A stretch of DNA of 60,732 nt from Seminavis robusta (Eukaryota > Bacillariophyta > Bacillariophyceae > Naviculales > Naviculaceae). Below the pieces are notes generated by a model that was not told the origin of the DNA, ran no database searches, and was given only the letters and a program-made list of their open reading frames with translations. Location: positions 1-60,732 of the forward strand of contig CAICTM010000542.1 of NCBI GenBank assembly GCA_903772945.1. The letters are read 5' to 3'. Of the stretch, positions 11,333 through 21,286 are shown in pieces. A program made the translations under genes and the position numbers. Numbering within the stretch: position 1 is the stretch's first letter; the number at the start of each line of letters is the position of its first letter.

Positions 11333-12575
11333 TCAAAGAGTGATTCCCTCCTCGGGTTCAAACTTGGATCCAAGTTCGGAAAGAGCCTTGTGTGCTTTCT
11401 TGTAGCTCTCAAAGAAATCATCCTGGCTGTCACGGAATTTCTCGGCAAACGGCTTGAAACCTTCATCGGTAAAGACAACCTTGTCGGAAGTAAGCTTGAG
11501 AAGCTCGGGATCGGCACCTTCGTCGGGCATGGTTGTGAAATACGAATTGTCGAAAATGAGCCATTTTTCGGTCCAAGAAGATCCACCGGGAGTGTAGCTG
11601 GCTTCCTTTCCATCGGCACGCATCTGCTTGGATCCATCGGTGAATTTGGTCTTTTCCGCACCCAATCCAGATCGGTCCTTGTACGCGCGGCCTAACAAAA
11701 ACAAGGGCAAGAATAAACATATAGAATATGTCGACATTAGAAAAAGAAGAAAGCCATGGGAAAAATAAATGACAAATAACAAATCACACCAGCAACGTAC
11801 CGAACGTGTGGGCACCCGAAAGAGCGACAATGGCTTCATCATCGAGCCCCATACGGTAGAAAACCTTGCGCAAATGTCCTTCACCGGTCTTGTCTTCGGT
11901 AGACTTTGTGCCTCCAGCTCCTCCGAATTTTCCCTCGGGGCCAGCTTCGGCGTCGGGCAAGTTTCCTTCCTTGGGGCATTCGTCGGGACTCGAGGTATCG
12001 AGACGTCCATATTTCATGTCAATCGTGGGACCTCCTGCCAATTCAATGGCACGGGCCGATGCCATTTGGTAGATATCGGCATAACTGACGGCGGGAAAGG
12101 CCTCCTTGACAGGTTCCAAGAGCTTTACAGCGCCGCTCAAACCAGCGTTGGCACCGTGCTCAAGTTCCGCGGAGAATCGGATGGATCCATCAGCACCTCC
12201 AGCTGCTGGCCATGGATCCTTGATAGAGGCATCGTGTGGACCTGATCAAGGTAGAAATCGTATAATGTGTTAGTGAATACATCTAGCATACAATCATTGC
12301 TTCGCCGATAACTCTAAAATACCCTACGTACCAGAGTCATGCCATGCAAGGCGGACAAAGAAAGGGCCACAGTTCTTCTCGTCAAGAATCTTGTCGATAG
12401 AGTCCCTAGCTCCAAGGAGATCTTTCTTAGTTACAACCATTTCTTCAGTTTTAGTTGCAGCGCTGTGCAATTGTGTTGGTGTGCGGCGGGATGTGTGAAG
12501 AAGTGGGGAGAAGGCCTCCGAAAAACTGGCGGCGGACAGCAACCAAAAAATAGAAGATCGCAAAGATACCCTCAT
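11333..12575 (-). CDS. APX: Plastid-targeted ascorbate peroxidase
   Basis: Three exons, 12575-12332, 12241-11801 and 11691-11333, give 347 residues. Class I haem peroxidases of this type reduce H2O2 to water with ascorbate. The distal haem pocket is [11 protein letters not shown] (Arg, Trp and His present, split by intron 1). The proximal His lies in [11 protein letters not shown], split by intron 2. [16 protein letters not shown] and [13 protein letters not shown] are typical of the family. The N-terminus has a signal-like stretch ([18 protein letters not shown]) with a Phe plastid-entry motif, so the enzyme is probably in the plastid stroma. About 25 extra residues, rich in Gly and Glu, lie in the segment before the proximal His, and length is otherwise normal. 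I did not check ascorbate-binding residues against a reference, so cytochrome c peroxidase-like specificity is not excluded. Confidence 0.92.
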
Positions 12576-13625
12576 TGTGACGATGATGACACAGGCTTTC
12601 AGCAGGATGTGACAGATTGCAATAATAGAACCAGTGAATAACCGTAACACCGTAACCTCCAATGAGCTCACAACTTCTCGATTTGGGACAGAACAAAACG
12701 CGTACAGTAGCAAACGTACCGAAGCAATCCGTAAAGCAATCAGGGGACAGGTGAGGAGCGCTGGATGGATTGTGGGAACTCGAGTGTCAAACGGATTTCA
12801 AATAAATGAACTTTCTCACCTCGGAGTCACTGACGTATGCGTCCACACCATCTTGTTTGATTGCCTCTCGGAATGATAAATCCGCACACACACGCATTTA
12901 GAAGATGAGGCCGAATCTTAATTCCGCTGCGAGCCTGAAAGGGTAGCATGCGAATCCCTTTAAATCCTATCAGTATGACGTGGTGTCGCAAATGATGCGG
13001 TGGTACGAAGCGTGTGCTGGGAAATGATGCGGTCACCGGTACCAGTATGTGCCAACGCAATGCTTCAAAGTTCAAAGAGTTCCCAAGTTCCAAGCTCCAA
13101 AGGAAAGTTGATGGGCGGGGATAGCAGGGATGCATCAAAGCGTCTGATGGGGTATTGTCTTGTGCCAGAGATGCCCTTCATCCAGCCGATAATACCGGTA
13201 TCGGTACCGGCGGAGATGCTACTCTAGCTAGTAATGATAACCGGTAGTACGTGGCGCGGTTTTGAGCAAGAGCGATACTGTTAGAGGTATTTCTATCGGG
13301 AGACGAGTGACATGCATCATTGGATTGTTCGCTCATGAACTGTTGGCTGCGTGCGATCTTGCTCGCTGCTTGAAGATGATCTGACGAAGCTACAAGTCGT
13401 CTTCCATTGCTTGTGAATCGAATCGTACTGTTTAAGGTTTGAAGCCGTCGGCCTACGTAAACGAAATACGATGAGAGTCGGAGCCTACTATTAATAGGCG
13501 ACAATATGATCCTACTCGTACACCAATGCACTCAAAGAAGACGGAGAAATATTGTCCAAGAAGTAGTCACTTAGCTAAAGCGATTCTATGGATTCAGTTG
13601 GCCAGTCAGTCACCTCTCTATCTGA
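12576..13625. other. 1.05-kb spacer between two minus-strand genes
   Basis: It contains the promoter of the peroxidase and the 3' UTR of the RF3 gene. The short open frames here (for example 12827-13138 and 13178-13531 on the minus strand) resemble nothing. Near 13186 is a cluster of the words ataccggtatcggtaccgg, a type of palindromic spacer word seen elsewhere in the window. No gene is called. Confidence 0.5.
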
Positions 13626-15636
13626 CTAGTCGTCCATGTCAGGAGGCTGTGACCATGGCTTCAACTCGAGGTATTTCTCCTCTTCGGCCAGTGATGCCGC
13701 CTTCCAGTCGTTTCGGAACAACAACACGGGTCGCTTCCACCGATCCTGTACCACCATGATACCAAATAGTTTGCCATCGGCGTCGGCCTTGTCAACGGCG
13801 TCCCAACCGCCATCGACCCACCGTGCCAAAGTGTAACTGAGTGGTTCCATCAAGGAATCTACGTTGTATTCGTTCTTGAGTCGAGCTTGGACTACTTCGA
13901 ATTGTAGCTGTCCCACGGCCGCGAGCATGAGCGGACCTCCTCCATCATCGTTGCGTTGGCGAAGGGCTTGGATGGCACCTTCGTCCAATAGCTGATCCAT
14001 TCCTTTGCGGAAAGACTTGTAGTCGGATGGATTCGGAGAGCGAATGTACGCAAACTTTTCGGGTGAGAAAGAGGGGATACCAGGAAAGGCTACCTTGCTA
14101 TTGCCCGTGTAAAGGGTATCTCCAATGGCAAAGTTTCCGGGATTGTTGATTCCAATGACATCCCCGGGATACGCAAGCTCGACGGTAGTTCGGTCGGATC
14201 CAAACAATGCCTGTGCTTGCGCTAGATTGTACTTTTTGGCTGGTTTGGATCGAGAATGTCCAACTTTCATTCCCTTTTCGTACACGCCCGATACTACCCG
14301 CACATATGCCAGTCGATCCCGATGTTTCGGATCCAAATTGGCTTGAGTTTTAAAGACAAAGCCCGTAAACTCTTGATGCTCTGGTGCAATCAAAAATTCT
14401 CCCTCATCTTCTTGTTTGTCGGCTGCCAATCTACCCATGGGTTTGGTGCCCATGTCACAAAACTTGTCGAGAAAGAGCTGTACCCCAAAGTTGGTCATGG
14501 CCGATCCAAAAAAGAGGGGACTTTGAGTGGCCGCCATGACGCGTTCCATGTCGAGTGGTGGGATGAGCTCTTGCAATAATTCCTGATCTTCCAGTAGTTT
14601 GTCAAATAATTCCTGGTCGTCAATGAGCGACTTTAGTGTATCTTCATCTTCCATCGGCACTTCTTGTACTTCTGCTTTGCCTCCTCGTTGTGTGGGTTTT
14701 GTGTACAAATGAACAATATTGGTGGTTCGGTCCAAGACGCCTTTGAATCGATCTCCATCTCCAATGGGCCATAGAATGGGATGTGTTTCCAATCCAAATT
14801 CTGCTTCAATCTGGTCCATGATTTCGTAGGGCGTGAGTGCAGGTCGATCCATTTTGTTGACAAATGTAAAGAGGGGTAGATTGCGAAGACGACACACTTC
14901 AAATAGTTTCCTCGTTTGTGGTTCCAGTCCCTTGGCGGCATCGAGAAGCATGACGGCGTTGTCGGCTGTACGTTATCATGCATGGGTGAGTGTGTGAGTG
15001 GACAATTGGAAGACATATTATGACATTGACGAAGTGACAGGCAATTACTTACCCGCCGCCAAGGCTCTGTAGGTATCTTCGGAAAAGTCCTGATGCCCAG
15101 GTGTGTCTTTGATGGTTAGATAGTTCAGGGAAAGCATGAGGAGGAGCAAAAAAGAAAGGGTATCAGACTGGTGGCTTCATTGGATTCAGTCAAGTATCAA
15201 TAGTTTTCGTTTTCGTACCGAGTATATTGACTCGTAGTCCATTGTAATCAAAGTTCATGACGGTACTACTGATGGATATTCCACGTTCTTGTTCCATTTC
15301 CATAAAATCGGATTGCGTGGCCCGTTGTTCGGCCTTTTGTCGGACAGCTCCCGCTTGTTGCAGTGCTCCTCCGTAGAGAAGCAATTTTTCCGTCATGGTA
15401 GTTTTTCCAGAATCTGGATGGGAAATGATGGCAAGATTTCGACGGCGCTCAATTTCGGTAGCGGGTGCCTTGTATGGTTCAGTGGTGGTGGTGGTGGTGG
15501 TAGTGGTAGCAAACAAGCGCGTCTCTTCATGATGATGACATTTTGTTGGATGAACCAAGAATGCTTCGGTCAGTACGGATAATAGGGCGCATGCTGCCAT
15601 GAACGGTCCGAGGTAACCGGAAATCATCATCCTCAT
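13626..15636 (-). CDS. prfC: Plastid-targeted peptide chain release factor 3 (RF3)
   Basis: Three exons, 15636-15219, 15106-15053 (only 54 nt) and 14965-13626, give 603 residues. RF3 is a GTPase that recycles RF1/RF2 from bacterial-type ribosomes. The G1 loop is SHPDSGKTT, followed by [15 protein letters not shown] switch I ([10 protein letters not shown]); G3 is [14 protein letters not shown], completed by the small exon; G4 is NKMDRPAL. The C-terminal part has the RF3 features [24 protein letters not shown] and [11 protein letters not shown]. The N-terminus has a hydrophobic signal ending LTEAFLVHP, a heterokont plastid-entry motif, so it likely serves plastid translation. It is distinguished from EF-G by the G1-region sequence and by the absence of domains IV-V. 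Mitochondrial action cannot be excluded. Confidence 0.93.
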
Positions 15637-16202
15637 CTTGCTTCTTTCAACCTTTGATCCTCAAGGAATGTTTTGTTGACAGAGGTTTTGTGGCGGGCAT
15701 TTTGGTTGGCAATGGAGATGGATTGTTCTTTGAAAGACGTAAGTCACGAGTTCTGTGTCACGAGTATTGCAATACATGTATTGTGTTGAAGTGGCGGCAC
15801 TGACGTCAGTTGCCTTTCCACCATCAGTCTTTCGAATTCTTAATTAATTAAAGATGGGGTGATGGGGTATCCAAAGATCCAACAAAGCACATGCCCCACG
15901 CTACAGAGGTGTCATCATCTCTTGCGGAAGTGCAACGGACACCATTCCCAAACATGTTCGTCTTTCTTTGGTGATGGACGAGCTCGAAGCACACTGAAAC
16001 CAATAGAGGAGGTATCACTTGGAAGTGATATCTTGCCATTGCTACCCATAATAAGATAAGACAAACCGAGGTAGCCCGAAAGGATAAGAAGAAAGGGCTT
16101 GATACCATTCCATTCAAACAAAAGCCCTCAAGTGCCCGCAAGTGCCTGATATCTTTCAAAAGGCATTCGTCAGGTCCATTATCTTTATTGTAAATCACAA
16201 TC
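15637..16202. other. Divergent promoter region
   Basis: This is the 5' spacer between RF3 (-) and homoserine kinase (+). It contains the short AT-rich palindrome ttaattaattaa at about 15840-15851. The small open frames on either strand show no family features. Confidence 0.5.
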
Positions 16203-17751
16203 ATGTCCGACAACAACAATGGGAAACTGATTGCCACGGCTATTGGCGCCGCCGTGGCAGGAGCTGCATTGGGTGTAGCGACGGTCAAACTGCTGGATCG
16301 ACGAAACGGCCAGCCGGATCAAAATGAAGGAGGCATCATTTCCGAGCGACCCAAACGACGATCGTTTATCTACGAAGACCCCATGGGCGCCGATGTCATG
16401 GCCAATCGAGATTCCAGTACCACGCTGTTCCCACACAATCACGAAGAAAAAATGAGACGTCGGATTGCCGCACGAGCCGCCGTAGAAGAAGATAACTTGA
16501 CACCCCGACGATCCGTTACCGTGCGAGTTCCCGCTACTTCGGCCAATGTGGGACCTGGATGTAAGATACTTATCAATATCACCAGCAAAACAAAGAAACA
16601 GGGAGAATATTTGGAAATGGGTGGAGTATCCTCAGTTATCTTTCTTCTGTTTGTTTTTCATTTTTCTTCTATGATATTATAGACGACTGCATTGGATTGG
16701 CCGTGGATTTGTGGTCCGAAGTCACCATCGAACTCGCCGATAAATTCGAAATTACCGCCGAAGGGGATGGAGCCGATGCCGTGCCCAAAGATGCCTCCAA
16801 TTTCCTCGTGCTGGGGGTCAAGGCGGCCTACGATACCGCGAGAAAAGAAATGCCCGTCTTAAAATATCACGTCGTATCGAGAATCCCCTTTGCCAGAGGG
16901 TTGGGAAGTTCCAGTGCCGCCATTGTGGCGGGTATCATTGCCGGATTGGTCTTGGCAGGACATCGATTGCCGTGCTGGGGATCCGAGGCTCTGTTACAGA
17001 TTGCCGCCGGTATTGAGGTTCGTATTTTGTATTATTGTTGTTTTTCTGTGTTCACCCAATATGTTTGTTTCTTGTGGTTTGTTGCTAATTTCAATTCTGT
17101 ATCTCTTGTTTGACCAAACGAACTAAAACAAAAACACGACAGGGACACCCCGATAATGTCGCTCCTGCCATTTACGGTGGTATCCAGGTGGGAATTCACA
17201 ATGGTACCCGATGGGTCACCGAACGAGTACCCATGCCATCCGGTGTGCAGTTGGTCATGTTCATCCCCGACTTTGTGGGAAAGACATCAGACGCCAGAAA
17301 TGTCCTTTCCGATACCATCTCCCGAGAGGATGCCGCCTTTAACATTAGTCGCACCGCATTCTTGATCAACGCCCTTTGCATGGGTAACCTTGACAATCTA
17401 AAGTGGGGAGTCCAGGACAAAATGCATCAACCACAGCGAGGGTCCAAACTCTACAAGTACCTCTTTCCCATGATTGAAGCGGCCGAATCGGCAGGAGCGT
17501 GTTGTGCCTATCTCAGTGGTGCCGGTCCTACCGTCATGGCATTGACCAGTGGAGCCAGTGGGGATATCTTTGCCCAACGAGAAAAAGAACGAACCGATTT
17601 GGCCGTCGCCAGGGCCATGAGTCGAGCCGCCGAACAGTTCGGAATCAAAGGGAAATTAGTCGTCACCAATGCTGCCAACGAAGGGGCCCGAGTGGTCAGA
17701 GTGGAGCCGCCCTTCAGTTCCGATGTCATTACATACCGAGACAATATCTAG
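16203..17751 (+). CDS. thrB: Homoserine kinase (GHMP kinase family)
   Basis: Three exons, 16203-16560, 16683-17017 and 17143-17751, give 433 residues. The enzyme phosphorylates homoserine with ATP, the step before threonine synthase. Exon 1 ends in VPATSANVGPG and joins YDCIGLAVDLW, the N-terminal GHMP strand. The phosphate loop is RIPFARGLGSSSAAIVAG, and GHPDNVAPAIYGG follows intron 2. SGAGPTVMAL is the C-terminal motif. The first about 100 residues are an extra segment: a hydrophobic stretch (LIATAIGAAVAGAALGVATV) after a short polar head, then a basic linker. This is not a clear plastid presequence and looks more like a membrane anchor. It is convergent with the L9 gene only 140 bp away. 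Confidence 0.93.
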
Positions 17752-17891
17752 CATATTGACATTTTTTGAAAGTTTTCCAAAAGGTGACTTCTACCCAACA
17801 GGGTTCTTGTAGATGATGAGTACGGAGGATGAGTACGGAGACAATCATGACCAAAGAGCAGGTCCTACTGGTGGAGTTACATTTATAGAAG

Positions 17892-18650
17892 CTATAGATT
17901 GGTTGGTACAATGGTCCATTTCAGGGGCACAACGTATCCTCCAGCCAAAGATATTCGTGCAATGTAGTCTCCGAGCTTGCGAATCTCCTTGCTGCATGGT
18001 TCTTGGGTATCCATGGATTCCACCGTCTCCAACAGTTTATCTGAAGTGAAGTCATCCCAGATGACAGGATCATCCATTAGATGCACTTCCTCATTCTTAT
18101 CCAAATCAATCTTGAGCTGCTTGGCAAGCTTGGTTCTGATTGTGTTGGCATCCACCTTTCCAGGTGACACCGCCTGTGTCTCTGGATCCACTCTTCGGTA
18201 TACTTTAAGCTATTATAAACAATGGTAAAATCGTAACAGAATCAGTCGACAACGACACTCGTCAATGTCGAATATTCCAAATCTATTTCTTACCACTTTG
18301 TTTCGCAAGTAGTGCTTTAAAATGTCGGCTGCCTTGAGCTCTTGCACTTTTTCGTCGGACATGGCTTCTCGTGCCAGTCGTCTGGTCTTTTGCTCCTCGG
18401 TTTCCAAGTCGGGATCTTGAATGCCCAATCGCTCAAAGTTCTGGGGAATGGCGTAGAGAGCATACTTGCCAGGGATGAGATGATTCCGGGCATATCCAGC
18501 CTTGACACGGATCACATCCCCGCGATACGCCTTGCCATTGGGCAGATCTTCTTTCAAAATGATTCGGACGGTGTGGCCCCATCGACATTGTTGTACCAGT
18601 GGTCTCATTCGGGATGAGGAGGAAAGGAGATAGGCTGGTAGAGACGACAT
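17892..18650 (-). CDS. Organellar ribosomal protein bL9
   Basis: Two exons, 18650-18294 and 18209-17892, give 224 residues. The N-terminal domain has the L9 signature HTVRIILKEDLPNG followed by YRGDVIRVKAGYARNHLIP. L9 binds 23S rRNA through this domain on bacterial-type ribosomes. About 35 residues precede it (SSLPAYLLSSSSRMRPLVQQ), rich in Ser, Leu and Arg and lacking a Phe plastid motif, so mitochondrion is more likely than plastid. The C-terminal half (KVYRRVDPETQAVSPGKVDA...) is longer than and unlike bacterial L9. In-frame ATGs also exist upstream at about 18845 and 18830; the start at 18650 is preferred because it begins the presequence. Confidence 0.88.
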
Positions 18651-19115
18651 GGTGGTAGTGGGCGAGTACACAAGAGCGAGAGATGAGGCAACGACGCAAC
18701 GGTGGCCATTGTGTGGCTCTGAAAAGGGCAGAGGTTTTTGAAGAGCCAAAGATTTGTGGTGGTTGGGGTAAAGTTGAAGGGTTGGGGCTAATTCTAGTAG
18801 CTTTTGCTTTTCTCTGTCATTGCTTTCCATCCCTTTCCGAGCCAAGAGGGCACGTAGACGATGGGTAAGAAATCAAAGAAACAGCGTGACAGTCGTGCTC
18901 TTCATCATGGTGCAACACAACTCAGATGATGAAGTCGGGTATTTTTCGAAGCGAACAATTGCTGCTTGCAATGCAGCCAACGAAGAAGCCAGATCACAAG
19001 AGTTGTCCATCCCAAATCATTTGGAGTGAGAGCCTACTTTGACCATCTGCTATAAGGCAACAGACGAAGAATTTCCTGGTTGTTTGTCGCAGCAAGCAAC
19101 CAAACCCCCAATCGC
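18651..19115. other. Spacer upstream of the MYND remnant
   Basis: It holds the promoter of the L9 gene and a short plus-strand frame (from an ATG at 18907, ending near 19029) rich in Asn, Ala and Glu. That frame may be the first part of the broken MYND gene that follows, but nothing in it is diagnostic. Confidence 0.35.
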
Positions 19116-19129
19116 AACGCACCATTTTT

Positions 19130-19486
19130 TGTTCCAGGAGACGTTTGTGATGGCTGCGGTACTGTACTGTGCACATACGGTACTATTGCGCTCGTGAGTG
19201 CCAGGCAAAGCACTGGCTTGATCGGCACAACAGCTTGTGCTGTGTGAAGGGCGAATTCCGTGCGGGAGATTATGTGTGCAGACTTTGGAACCCATTGGGC
19301 TGGTTCCTTTTGGTGACATCTGCCGCATTGTTGCTTCTGCTGCAAATACTGAGATGGAAGGATCCCTTTGGGTTGTCTCTGACTCTTGAAGGGGAACGGT
19401 GCACCATCTCTGCCGACAAACTACCTTTGCACAGCCTGTATGGCTTGACACAATTATTTCGCCTTCACAGCCTTGATGATGATTGA
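19130..19486 (+). pseudogene. Remnant of a MYND-type zinc-finger protein
   Basis: Half of a MYND finger is readable in one frame (YYCARECQAKHWLDRHNSLC, from about 19180). The first Cys pair (VCDGCGTVLC, from about 19143) is in a different frame about 20 bp before, so a frameshift splits the finger. After it comes FRAGDYVCRL and, further on, DPFGLSLTLEGE, which resemble the SH3-like strands that follow such fingers in some algal proteins. MYND fingers bind proline-rich partners. No complete frame exists, so I call it broken. A sequencing error is the alternative. Confidence 0.45.
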
Positions 19487-19780
19487 ATTCTTGAATGAAT
19501 CGAATCATTCCTGAAAATGAATTCAATCCATCCTGAAAATGAATGGAAGCCTTTATCTATTAGACCCAATTCTAGAGGAAACACTCGGCGTTTATTTGCA
19601 TAAGGCTCGCCTATAAGATAAATCTAAGTAAGAAAGTCAATCATAGTGTTGTGTGCTTGCTAGTACCGGTATGGTGGACGCTATTCCGTTGCCACCTGCA
19701 TACGGCACTCCAATGGTTCCATCTGATATCATTCTGTTTGTGGCTCCTTTACTGCTCATGGTGTGTTTTCTTCTGTTCTC

Positions 19781-20512
19781 TCATGGACTCAGGCTTCCAT
19801 TAGTATCATTGTTACTCCCATTCGCCTTGGCAGCTTGTTTCTGCAACTTTCGTAGCCTCTTTTTCTCTTCTGTCTTTTGTCGAATGAGATCTTCGTACTC
19901 TTGTCGTTCATTCCAGTTCTCCTTGGCATTGCGTCGGTACTTGACAAAGCCGACCATTCCCAAGAGATTGTTATAGAATCCCATAAAGAAGGATTTGACG
20001 GAAAAGAATGTTCCCGAGCTGGTCGTCTTGCTGGCAATTTCCTTGACGGTCACGACAATTTCGTCTTGTCCCACCGGCACGACATCTTTGCAGGGACGGA
20101 TCCATTTTCCATCGCACATGGCTTCACAGGTACCGCATTCTCCCTTGCCGCAACCGTACTTGATGAATTGTCCCGCTTGCGTCGCCACGTCTCGAAGAGG
20201 TTGTCCTGGCATGGCCATGGTAGATTTGGTTTCGTCGCCTTGTTGAAAGACCACATTGATGGTGCCCTTGATACCTTTATCTTTGAAATCCATGCCGTCA
20301 CCTTCATCCGCCAAAGTTTTCTTCTTTTTCCATTTGGGGACATAGCCACTTTTAGAGGACGGAGGGGGAGTTTCGGTTTCGCTCATCCAGAGTGCCCTCT
20401 TGTTGTTGGTGGTGGTAGCTGCTGCTGGGGACTGGAAACCATGGGTGGATGTCACGAAAAGCAGGAGCACCAAGCAGGCCGCCAAAAGTATCGGGTGGAG
20501 GGAATAACTCAT
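19781..20512 (-). CDS. Plastid-targeted 2Fe-2S ferredoxin-like protein
   Basis: One exon, 243 residues. It starts with a signal peptide (HPILLAACLVLLLFVTSTHGFQSP) whose end is a heterokont plastid motif. The central domain (about 85-165) has a ferredoxin fold pattern, with the cluster Cys residues in GCGKGECGTCEAMCDGKWIRPC: Cys-x4-Cys-x2-Cys and a last Cys only 11 residues on, closer than in photosynthetic ferredoxin. A hydrophobic segment (FFMGFYNNLLGMVGFV) follows, then a basic, Lys/Arg-rich coiled tail. It could anchor to a membrane and deliver electrons or help assembly; the partner is unknown. The gene is divergent from the POR gene at 21287. Confidence 0.8.
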   Translation of the reverse strand: MSYSLHPILLAACLVLLLFVTSTHGFQSPAAATTTNNKRALWMSETETPPPSSKSGYVPKWKKKKTLADEGDGMDFKDKGIKGTINVVFQQGDETKSTMAMPGQPLRDVATQAGQFIKYGCGKGECGTCEAMCDGKWIRPCKDVVPVGQDEIVVTVKEIASKTTSSGTFFSVKSFFMGFYNNLLGMVGFVKYRRNAKENWNERQEYEDLIRQKTEEKKRLRKLQKQAAKANGSNNDTNGSLSP

Positions 20513-21286
20513 CGTGGCGAGAGAAACAACAATAGACTATAATATACTCCAACAGGGATAAATAATAATGGAAATCAATTGAATTTATGGGATAACGGAA
20601 GAAAAATAACACAAGATACTGCAGGTCCAATCGTCCAAGTTGATCTTTCAAGATACCCTCACTATGGTAGTATCCTTCAGGCAAACAAAAGAATAGAATT
20701 CGAGTTTGTTGTGTGCTACAATCCGAATTGGATGGGCTGTTGATGGCTCTTCTATAGAGCTCGATGCGAAGTCTTTTTGGCCGAGGAAAGTTTAACGTCA
20801 GGATTGTCAATAGCTTCGGCGAAAGGAACAAGTGGAAGCATTCGCCACTCCGCTTTTGGCAGCTGCTATTGACAAAGAGGATACGCTGCAACAAGACAGC
20901 TGTTGGCGCAAGCTAAAGAGAACCTGTTGTGTGTCTGTGGTACAGGGAACCCGGATCCCAAACGTCACAGATCTTTTGAATGAGCCAATCAGCTGCCTCC
21001 ATCAGAAAGATCGAGAGAAAGTTCAAGTTATGAGCCATCAAAAAAATGGAATCGAATCCAATCTCAATCGACTTTCTTCATTGATGTTTGTTTTCTTGCA
21101 ACTTTGTTTGAGAGGATCCAACCGCAACAACCGTACAGTAGCAAGTACCACTTCTTCTCTGAGCAAGCAAGGAAGGAGGTACCACCAATCAATCTCTTGT
21201 AATAAAAAGTCAGATTATTATTCTCATTATCTCTTTGTCCTCGGATAGAGCGAAGAGAAAGGGTATCATAGCAGAGCAGCAACAAG
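20513..21286. other. Divergent promoter region of the 2Fe-2S and POR genes
   Basis: This 774-bp spacer separates the start of the 2Fe-2S gene (-) from the POR gene (+). Short open frames cross it without family features. It is the shared upstream region of two plastid-protein genes, so common light control is possible but not shown. Confidence 0.4.
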
